A stretch of DNA of 64,000 bases. It comes from Arabidopsis thaliana (taxonomy: Eukaryota; Streptophyta; Magnoliopsida; Brassicales; Brassicaceae). Within the stretch, counting starts at the first letter, position 1. Every line of letters starts with the position of its first letter. Positions 55,507-64,000 of the stretch are shown piece by piece. The translations under genes were made by a program, and so were the position numbers. Location: NCBI RefSeq assembly GCF_000001735.4, contig NC_003076.8:12586001-12650000 (forward strand), in the 5' to 3' direction. The notes under the pieces are model-generated. The model did no database searches. It saw only the letters and a list, made by a program, of their open reading frames with translations, and had not been told where the DNA came from.

Positions 55507-58274
55507 ATGAAAAATCGATCAACAGACAATCAGAACCTCCTTTTCAAAGACAACATCGACCGCATAGCTCGCGAACTCAGAGAAAGGAGAAACACAGTCA
55601 ACCTTGTACCCCAGCAACCACTCGAAATGGCTGACGAACAGAATCAACAAAATGGCCCTGCCAACAGTGGTGCTGGAGATGCACCACGTGATCACCGTCA
55701 GCGGAAAGGAATTGCACCTCCTGCTATCCAGAACAACAACTTCGAGATTAAGAGTGGTCTCATCTCGATGATTCAGGGGAACAAATTCCATGGTCTGCCA
55801 ATAGAGGACCCACTCGACCACCTTGATGAATTCAATAGGCTCTACAACCTAACAAAGATCAATGGTTTCAGTGAAGACGGATTCAAGCTCCGTTTGTTTC
55901 CATTCTCATTGAGCGACAAAGCACACATTAGGGAGAAGAATCTTCCCTATGACTCAATCACCACTTGGGATGATTGCAAGAAGGTTTTCCTATCAAAGTT
56001 CTTCTCGAACGCCAGAACTGCAAGACTCAGAAATGAGATCTCTGGCTTTTTACAGAAGGCTGGTGAAAGCTTCTATGAAGCATGAGAGCGTTTCAAGGGT
56101 TATACCAACCAATGCCCTCATCATGGCTTCACTAAAGCCTCTCTGCTCAGCACTCTTTACAGAGGAGTTCTACCACGCATCAGAATGCTTCTGGATACTG
56201 CCAGTAATGGGAATTTCCAGAAAAGGGATGTTGAAGAAGGTTGAGAATTGGTTGAGAACCTTGCTCAATCAGATGGTAATTACAACGAGGACTGCGATAG
56301 GACCGTCAGAAGCACAACTGACTCTGATGACAAACACAGGAAGGAGATTAAAGTGCTGAATCACAAGCTGGACATGATTCTTCTTAGCCAGCAGAAGCAT
56401 GTGCACTTCCTTGTTTATCAAGTCCAAGATGGGGAGGGTAACCAGTTGGAAGAAGTTAGCTACATCAACAACAACCAGAGTGGCTACAAAGGTTACACCA
56501 ACTTCAAAACCAACAACTAGAGTGGCTACAAAGGTTACAACAACTTAAAACCAACAACCCCAACCTCTCCTACCGCAGCACCAACGTTGCTAATCCACAA
56601 GACCAAGTTTATCCTCCACAGCAACAACAAGGTCAGAACAAACCGTTTGTTCCCTACAACCAAGGTTTTGTTCCTAAGCAGCAATTTCAGGGGAACTACC
56701 AGCCGCAACCACCACCTGGGTTTGCACCTCCGCAAAACCAAGGTCCTGCTGCTCCTGATGCTGAAATGAAACAGATGGTACAACAATTGCTACAGGGACA
56801 AGCATCTAGCTCCATGGAAATTGCTAAGAAATTATTTGAATTGCACCATAAGCTGGACTGCAGCTACAATGACCTGAATGCCAAAGTGGAGGCATTGAAT
56901 ACCAAAGTCAGATACTTAGAAGGCCAATCAGCATCTACCTCTGCACCTAAAGTTACAGGACTTCTTGGGAAGTCAATATAGAATCCAAAGGAGTATGCAA
57001 CTGCTCACGCCATCACCATCTGCCATGATCGAGAGCTGCCAACTCGACATGTCCCTTATTTAATCACTAGGGACATTGATGTTCAAGAAGGGGAGGCTTT
57101 TACTCAGATTGAAGTCTCTATTGTTGAATTCAACAATTCTGTTGGTTCTCGCCATCTCATTCAATCCACCTCGGAAGAGAAGGCCGCCATAATCGAGAGA
57201 ATGGTGAAACGATTCAAACCTACTCCATTACCCTCACGTGCTCTTCCGTGGAAATTCAGGAAAGCGTGGATGGAGAGATACAAGTCTGTTGCAGCGAAGC
57301 AGCTGGACAAGATTGAAGCAGTGATGCCACTGATGGAAGTTCTCAACCTGATTCTTGATCCTCACAAAGATGTAAGAAATTTTATACTGGAAAGGATCAA
57401 GATGTATCACGACTCAGATTATGAAAGTGATGCCACTCCATCTCGAGCTGCTGATAAGAGGATTGTTCAAGAGAAGTTAGAAAATCCTGGATCTTTCACT
57501 CTACCATGTTCCATTGGGGAATTAGCTTTCAGCGATTGTTTGTGCGATCTCGGAACCTCTGTCAGCCTAATACCACTCTCTGTGGCAAGAAGGTTAGAGT
57601 TTATTCAGTATAAACCTTGTGACCTGACTTTGATCCTTGCGGACAGGTCTTCCAGAAAACCCTTCGGCATGCTGAAAGATCTACCAGTCATGAATAATGG
57701 AGTAGAAGTGCCTACAGACTTCGTGGTGCTGGATATGGAAGTAGAGCATAAGGATCCCTTAATCCTGGGAAGACCCTTCTTAGCTTCAGTGGGAGCAGTG
57801 ATAGATGTCAGGGAAGGGAAAATAAGTCTCAACCTTGGAAAGCACATCAAGTTGCAGTTTGACATCAACAAAACTCCACAAGGGTAAAGAGAAGATGGAA
57901 AAACCTCTGGAAATGATAGAGTGATCTCAGAAGAAGGATATGAGACTGAAAGAGTAAAGGAACTTAATAAGAGGTCTGATAAGCAAGATGAAACTATAGA
58001 GAAGCTAGCCCACACTGTTGAGGAACTTAGAAGTAAGTTGAATCAGTTGCAGAAGGAAGCTCAACCTAAAGGCGGGATTGACACTATCCCGAGAAAGAAG
58101 TTCACTTCAAGAAGGTCTGAAGAGACATATTACCCTCCTGAAGAGAAAGAAGCCTATTTTGAAGAAAGGGGAATTGAGTATTCTGTTGTATACCTCTCCA
58201 GGGAGGACGCTGAGTATGATGATGATATTAGAGAGGACTATGCAGACCCTTTCTATCATTCATTTTCTTCTTAA
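55507..58274 (+). pseudogene. Athila gag-protease polyprotein with coiled-coil tail
   Basis: ATG at 55507 (MKNRSTDNQ). Gag: [50 protein letters not shown], then TGA at 56083 where the other unit has Trp (EAWERFK), [21 protein letters not shown] near 56242, TAG at 56518. After a frameshift near 56540: [34 protein letters not shown] at 56979, then the protease region: [50 protein letters not shown] at 57885 precedes a charged coiled-coil (ETIEKLAHTVEELRSKLNQL) ending at 58274. The active site is D-L-G-T. Confidence 0.88.
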
Positions 58275-59550
58275 TAAGTGTGAGGAGTCAAGCTAGAGAC
58301 TTTAAACAAGCTCACTTGGGAGGAAGTCCCATGATTATCCTTGTAAATAATTTTTACTTTCTTGTTATTTTTGATATGTTTTACTTGTGTTTGTGGTTCT
58401 CAGGAATAGAGGAATAACGTGAAGCTAGAGTAAAAATTAAAAACTTTTACTCTACAGATGGCCTAGAGATCGAGTACATTGGTCGAGTATGAGTGATGTT
58501 TAAAACCCAAAAAAATTTCAATCATCATTTTACTCAACCAACGAAAGCTATTGAGTCTTACAGAGAGTTTATCAAGTCTACAGGAGATTGCGGGATTTTC
58601 TGGGGGGTTTTCAGTAAACAAAGAGTACAAAATAAAGACAAGAAGACATTGTGAGACCCACCGCTGACGCCCATGTCCTCCATGCAACAGACCAAAGGAC
58701 AAGAAATCTCTCCTCATCTCTTCTCCTCCACTCGACCCCCATCCCTCTTAACTCGACCTCATCACCTCGTCATCTCTTCCAGTCCCATTAAACTCGACCT
58801 CCATTTCTCATCCAAACTCAACCAAACTCTCATCTCTTTTCTCTCAACCACTCGACCTCACCATCTCTCTTCCTCACGCACTTGATTCCTCAACGCTCAC
58901 TCTCATTCTCACCAAGTACTCGTTTTCAAATCATCATCATCTTCACCGCTTTGCTCCATTCACTCGACCGCCGTGAGTTTCTCTCTTCACCATAGACACT
59001 CAATCGCAAACAAAGAAGAAGGAGAACAAGACTCAACTTCTAAACCGAGTCTAGCTTTGAACTCATCACCTCGCCTATTCAAGACCTCCTTCAACACTCG
59101 ACCACTGATTACGTTTCACCTCATCACTCGACTTCACGGCAAGAGCACCTCCTCCTCTCCTCCACCACCGTTCACGCAGCTCCATGTAGGATACTCGACC
59201 GCAACGCCTTCGTCATCTTTCTCATCACTCGACTCGTTCTCTTCACCATCTCTGAGCCGGTTCTCGTTCACCAATCACTCGATTCGCCACAGTCGACCAT
59301 CACTGCAACTCATCTCTCACTATACTCGACCGCAACTCCTACATAAACTCATCGTTTTCACCGCTCAAGCTCCGTCACTTCACTCGACCTTCCAATATCA
59401 CTCGACCAACAATCCACAAACCGAAAAAAAAAAATTCAGAACCGGTTAAGATATACTCGATCGGTTTACTCTGTTGGTTTGTGTTTTTGGTTTTGTTGGG
59501 CTAACGTATTAACGTTTATCTTTGAGTTTCATTTGTTTTCAGGTTTCATT
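58275..59550 (+). other. Spacer between polyprotein and ORF-1, rich in CTCGACC
   Basis: From 58640 to 59470 CTCGACC or ACTCGAC occurs about every 30-60 bp, often after CACT. The open frames here (58673-58885, 58973-59449) are Ser/Thr/His-rich and look like translated low complexity. A TTTTGTTTTCAG just before ORF-1 (about 59532-59542) looks like a 3' splice site, which suggests ORF-1 is expressed from a spliced subgenomic RNA. Confidence 0.65.
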
Positions 59551-61476
59551 ATGAGTAACTACAGTGGAGAATCCTCAATTGATCCTGATTATAATGTAGA
59601 CGAAGCTGAGTCTTGGTACACTAGACCGGAGAGAGAGCAACATGTTTACGAGAGCTTCATGGATGAATTTGAACGCTCTGCTGCTCGACGTAATCAGAGA
59701 AGAGCTGAAATCGCCAGAGGAAAGAGGGCGATGTCGAGTAGATATGAGCTGATTGATGAGGACATCGAAACTGAGTATGAGCCAGAGTCATGGTGTAAGG
59801 AGACGAAGCTGCAGAACAAACCCGACGAGGTTACAGCGGAGGAGTATATCAGATTTTTTTAGATGAACGACTTCTGGGGAACGAGGTATCCCTGCTATGA
59901 GACTTTAGCCCAGCTGGGGTTACTGGAGGATGTGCAGCATCTGTTCGAGAAGTGTCATTTGGAGACACTCATGGCTTATCCTTACGCTGCGTATAAGGAG
60001 GAGACAATCAAGTTTCTTTCCACACTGCAATTGGAGATGTATGAGGGTCTCACGGACTTTGAGCTGGATACCATGGGGTTAGGGTTCCTGATGTTCTCAG
60101 TGGATGATTAGCGGTATCAGCTTTTGATCAAGAATTCGGAAGAACTGTTTGGTTTCCCTAGTGGAAAGGGAACCAAACCCAGGTTTGACAGGGAGGAGCT
60201 TAAGGATTTGTGGGCTACGATTGGGAACAATCTACCGCTAAACTCGGCGCGGTCCAAGAGCAATCAAATCCGGAGTCCTGTGATCCGCTACTTTCAGCGC
60301 TCGGTTGCCAACGTTTTCTACTCCAGGGAGTCTACATGCACCGTATCTAACACGGACATGGAGATGATAGATTCCGCGCTTACAGGGATTCTCCGCCGGA
60401 CAAAGGGAAAGAATGTCTTGAGAGGCGATCTCAACAATGCACCACCAGTAATGCCTCTGTTGATCCACCTGTGTGGATACAAGAAGTGGGCGTTGACGAA
60501 CGGTAAGAAAAAGGTGAGAGGAGCACTATGCGTGGGTGGCGTTGTGACGCCAATTCTGAAAGCTTGTGGAGTACCGCTCAAAGAACCAAGGTTAACACCG
60601 AGAATGATGGACTTGGATCATTTGCGCCGATGTGAGTTCTTGGAGTTTGACATGGTTGGCGACTTTCACCGCTACAGGTTCGAGCATCCATCGATTAGAA
60701 TCGCCAACATTCTTCTCTCCTGCATTGACGCTACTAGGATTCTCGAGGGCAAAAACATTGACTTCAAGCCTGCGCTTGAAGATCTTTATTTCGAGGACAG
60801 TCCGCCAACTGAGGAGATTAGTCACACCGAAGGAGCTACAACAGAAGATGTTGATGAGACAGATGATATAGATGAGGCAGAGTTTGATACGACCATGTAT
60901 CATTTCAGTGAACATATACCTCCAGCGAGGGAAAGCAAGAGTTTGAGCGAAGCTCACAGGAACAACAGCAAGCTGCAGAAGTGGTGCAAGAAACATGATA
61001 AGTTGCTCGCCAAGTGCCTCAGGGCTATCATGTTTCTGAAGGACAAGATCAGCTGCTCCTCTTCCACTACAGCTATTCCGTAGGGACAGCTCCCTCAGGA
61101 CATGCCCTCGAGGAGATATGACGCGCCCGAGCCAAGTCGGCGCAGGCCTGAGCCTAGAGAGCAGGAGATTCCATATGTCCCTGCGAGGCATTCATCATTC
61201 GAGCCTCGTGAATCTGGGAGGAAGAGGAGGACCACGCTCACTCGATCTAGCAGGAGGAGCAGACGACTTCTGCAGTCTCGTAGTTTACGCGACCGCGGTG
61301 CTGACCGCAGCACAAGAAGAGAGGTCGAGTATCCTCAGAGTTTTGCTGGCCGCCACAGAGCTGATGAGGTCGAATACCCACCTGCTAGAGCTGATACAGA
61401 ACAGGGCAGTTCGTCTATGGCCTGGGAGCAATCACAGGCAGCCATTGACGACCAACTTCGTTCATTCTTCGACTGA
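59551..61476 (+). pseudogene. Athila ORF-1 family protein, one 641-codon frame with three TAG stops
   Basis: Begins MSNYSGESSIDPDYN. The single frame 59551-61476 is broken only by TAG at 59860, 60109 and 61081. Blocks shared with the minus-strand copy: WGTRYPCYETLAQLG, YKEETIKFLSTLQLEM, ELFGFPSGKGTKPRF, PVIRYFQRSVANVF, RGALCVGGVVTPILKACGV and DLDHLRRCEFL. The N-terminus is acidic, and the C-terminus is Arg/Glu/Pro-rich and basic (RRRPEPREQE, RSSRRSRR), as in a nucleic-acid-binding tail. No catalytic motif is recognised; the function of the family is unknown to me. Confidence 0.8.
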
Positions 61477-63077
61477 GGTAAGCGCCTCACTTCACCATTG
61501 TATTATATCATCTGTTGTGATTGGATTTGTCCTGAGTACTCTCTTCCAAGTTTATTCACACAGTGGACTGTGTGATTAAGTTTGGGGGAGGGCTCAGGAA
61601 GTGTGTGTTGCACTGTGTATATATTTGAGTTTGCATTCATCTAAGGCATAGAAAAACCAAAAAAATTTAAAAAATTTCAGAAAATGATTTCACAAAAAAA
61701 GAGTGTTCATGTAGTTGCATTACATTTAGGATCGAGTCTAGAGTGTTTCATTTAGGATTGTTGCATATGCATAGGGGATAATGATTAGATAGCCTTGTAA
61801 GCATTTTGGTTCACTGGATAAACTCAGTGCCTTCGTTGCTAGTTGTCTGTTGCGTAGTCAATGAATTTGAAATAAAACTGAACCATGCCTAGATTGCTCT
61901 ACTCAACCACACTTTCATGATCTGATACCATTCCCTATCAATTTGAACCTGAATCTGATCTTTAATTATCATGTCTGCATCAAATTTAAACTCATGGATA
62001 CCCTAAAATACTTGCATTTTCTTATTCATTTTGATCACTCTTGTTAATCCAAGTAGCTGACTCTCCTTATTCGAGCAGTTAACCCAAACCCAAACCTAGA
62101 CTTTCTTTCAAGCCCTATATCACTTGTGAGTGTTTGTGAGGTCTTATTCCGATTAAGCTTGGCAGAAAGTGTTAGGTTCGTAACGATAGAGATAGTGTCT
62201 CATGTAGTTCTAGTTCACATTTTTCGGACTAGATAGGACTAGGTGGGCGCTTATACTTTGGGTTGGGATGTTTTTAAAAGAAAAAAAAAGGGGTTGATTC
62301 ATTGATGAGAAAAGGTAAAAGACTCTAGGTGAAATAAGCTAAAGAAGCAGAAAAAGTCTAGTAAAGGTTTTGGGATTTGTAAAGAAAAGAAAGAGTTCTT
62401 GTTATCTATTGAAGATCGGCAAAAGCCCTGAGTTTTAAAATGTTAAAAACAGGAACCTTAGTTGTTAAAGAAATCCAAATCCGCTAGATGTATCAAATTG
62501 TTGAGAAAGCTTCTCCTAGAGTTAAGAGAAGAAAAAAAAGAATGATTAGAAAAAGGACTTAAAAGATTCATGAATGCAAAGGGTAGAGTTAAGTTCTTAT
62601 ATTGGGATTGGAGATGGGATTACCATTAGAGATTCATTTGATATACTCTGGGTAGATGAGATCTTATCTCTGTATGCATAGCTTGAGACTTACCTTTAGC
62701 ATTCTACTAAAGCTTAATCATTTTTTTGAGAGATCCCCTGTTACTGAAGCCTGTTCTGTAAGAGACCATCTTTGTCTCTTGACCTTTTACCAAATGAGTT
62801 CATTGATGATGCATTGCTTGATTCACGTTCCAGAGCTAATGAATGTTAAAGGGATTGGTAGATTTGAAAACATGTGTAGGTCGAGCATATGAGTCGGATT
62901 GATTAATAACAAGGCATGGCTAACGTTTTTGAGTAGAATTCGATCATATCGCAGCTTAGAGCTATCAACTAGGACATTGATTTCATCTGGTTTATCTGGT
63001 GCTTTGGCTCTGAGTCCCCGCTTTTTGAGTCCCCGCTTTCAAACTTCACCTCCAGCTCTGAGGACAAGCAAAAACTA
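61477..63077 (+). other. 3' non-coding interior of the Athila-like element
   Basis: No coding sequence. Contains a GTTTGGGGGAGGGC tract near 61578 (a second, internal purine tract) and AT-rich DNA. It is parallel to 41147-42890 of the minus-strand unit. Confidence 0.7.
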
Positions 63078-63090
63078 AGTTTGGGGGAGT
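63078..63090 (+). promoter_or_regulatory. Polypurine tract
   Basis: AGTTTGGGGGAGT directly before the 3' LTR; plus-strand priming site. Confidence 0.8.
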
Positions 63091-64000
63091 TGATAAGTGT
63101 GTATTTTGCATGTTTTGAGCATCCATTTGTCATCATTTTAACATCATATCATCACTGTTTTATACCATTTCTCATCATTTGTCATCACTTTCCATGTTTA
63201 GGATAGTTTTGCATGCATGCTGCATATTTGTGTTGATTTCAGGTGATTTGGAGCTGTTGACGAGCTGACTGGAAGAAGCAGACCTGATCATGTCAAACCA
63301 CTCGACTCTGAGGTCGAGTAGAAGCTTCAAGACCTCAACAGACCACTCGACCCCCTGGTCGAGTATGGGACTTCACGATTTCATCTCATCACTCGACCCC
63401 CTGGCCGAGTACCACCACGATTGATACTCGATCACTTCACTCGACCCCCAGGTCGAGTGTCTTCAGCTCCACCACCTGACCATCACTCGATCACACCACT
63501 CTACCTGGAAGTCGAGTATCACCATCACCACCACTCGACTACATACTCGATGTCGAGCTTCAGAGTCTTTTCCATTTCGCACTCAACCACACACTCGAGC
63601 ACAAGGAAGAAAAGAAGACTCCAGCTATTCACTCGACCTCTCACTCGACCACCTGGGTCGAGTACAGTTCTTAATCCGTCCCAATACTGCGTCGTTTTGA
63701 GTATTAGGATTTCAGAATATTTTGCTATAAGTAGCATGTACTTTCCATTTTCGAGAAGAAGTTTTTTTTCTAAGTTTTATTCCACAGACACTGTGTTCTT
63801 GACATTTTGTAATCCGGATTTCTCTAATCTATTCAGTATTCAGCATTTTGTTCTTGATTTTGTTTACTGTTGTTCATCCTGTTATCATCCTGCTGTTACA
63901 TTGTTGTTATCATGTTTTCATCCTGTTCAACGTTTATGTTCTCTCCAATGATGTCTGAGTAGTGAATAGATTTCTGAGGATGGGTTAGAGTAGTGTAGAA
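63091..64000 (+). repeat. 3' LTR, truncated by the window end
   Basis: Matches 53602 to about 54510 closely. The four CTCGACC dyads recur at 63301, 63346, 63392 and 63440 with the same spacing; here the fourth dyad has the exact GGTCGAG arm. Confidence 0.9.

Larger units (their letters stand above)
53602..64000 (+). mobile_element. Large Athila-like retrotransposon lacking RT/integrase, extends past the window
   Basis: 5' LTR 53602-55361, primer site 55365-55377, gag-protease 55507-58274, motif-rich spacer 58640-59470, ORF-1 59551-61476, 3' non-coding region, purine tract TTTGGGGGAG ending at 63090, and the first 910 bp of the 3' LTR from 63091. The gap between protease and ORF-1 has no RT, RNase H or integrase. 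Same lineage as the minus-strand array, but the LTRs and proteins are clearly diverged. Confidence 0.9.

Noticed and set aside
58973-59449. 158-residue Ser/Thr-rich frame before ORF-1
   Set aside because: Translated motif-rich spacer; no start context and no similarity to the corresponding minus-strand spacer.
1-64000. tRNA, rRNA or snoRNA genes
   Set aside because: No tRNA-like B-box/cloverleaf or rRNA sequence was recognised by eye; short non-coding RNAs cannot be excluded without a covariance-model search.

Overview
This window is plant nuclear DNA, almost certainly Arabidopsis (very probably A. thaliana, pericentromeric chromosome 5). The coding exons from 2950 to 5408 assemble into a 408-residue PPT1/CUE1, the 437-residue ORF at 8474 reads as the aspartic protease CDR1, and a defensin-like gene and a CUS2-type GDSL gene follow in the order I remember for the At5g333xx genes. 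Species and locus names come from memory of these proteins; no search was run.

Layout. 1-18800 is the genic part: plastid PEP/phosphate translocator (+, nine coding exons), a dead LINE fragment (-), CDR1 (+), a tandem CDR1 copy that is now a pseudogene, a CACTA-type transposon end, a two-exon defensin-like gene (+), a 5'-truncated LINE with a clean 18-bp target-site duplication, and a five-exon GDSL hydrolase (-). 18800-22864 holds no recognisable gene: AT-rich DNA, then a GC-richer stretch with a long inverted repeat.

22865-64000 is a retrotransposon nest. (i) An Athila-like Ty3/gypsy element (22865-36961, +) carries three younger insertions: an LTR-like unit (24791-26126), a solo LTR (27460-27976, duplicated site GATAC), and a full-length Copia element (30218-35580, duplicated site TAATG) which itself holds a solo LTR in its reverse transcriptase (33753-34115, duplicated site AAAAA). 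(ii) A tandem array of Athila-like units on the minus strand (37164-50386; LTR-internal-LTR-truncated internal, 9221-bp period). (iii) A broken DUF1985-type gene of a Mutator-like element, low-complexity repeats, and (iv) a large Athila-like element on the plus strand (53602 to beyond the window end). The Athila units in (ii) and (iv) carry gag and a retropepsin-like domain plus a second long ORF (Athila ORF-1 type), but no reverse transcriptase or integrase, so they look non-autonomous.

The genes do not form a pathway; they are independent loci at the edge of heterochromatin. The most unusual signal is a set of dyad-symmetric, TCGA-cored motifs in the Athila-like LTRs: TGTCGATCGACA in one family, and CTCGACC-N4-GGTCGAG repeated every 45-48 bp in the other. 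One LTR carries both classes. Most nonsense codons in the Athila frames fit C-to-T or G-to-A transitions at Gln or Trp codons, as expected for methylated repeats. I saw no CRISPR array, tRNA, rRNA or bacterial-type system.
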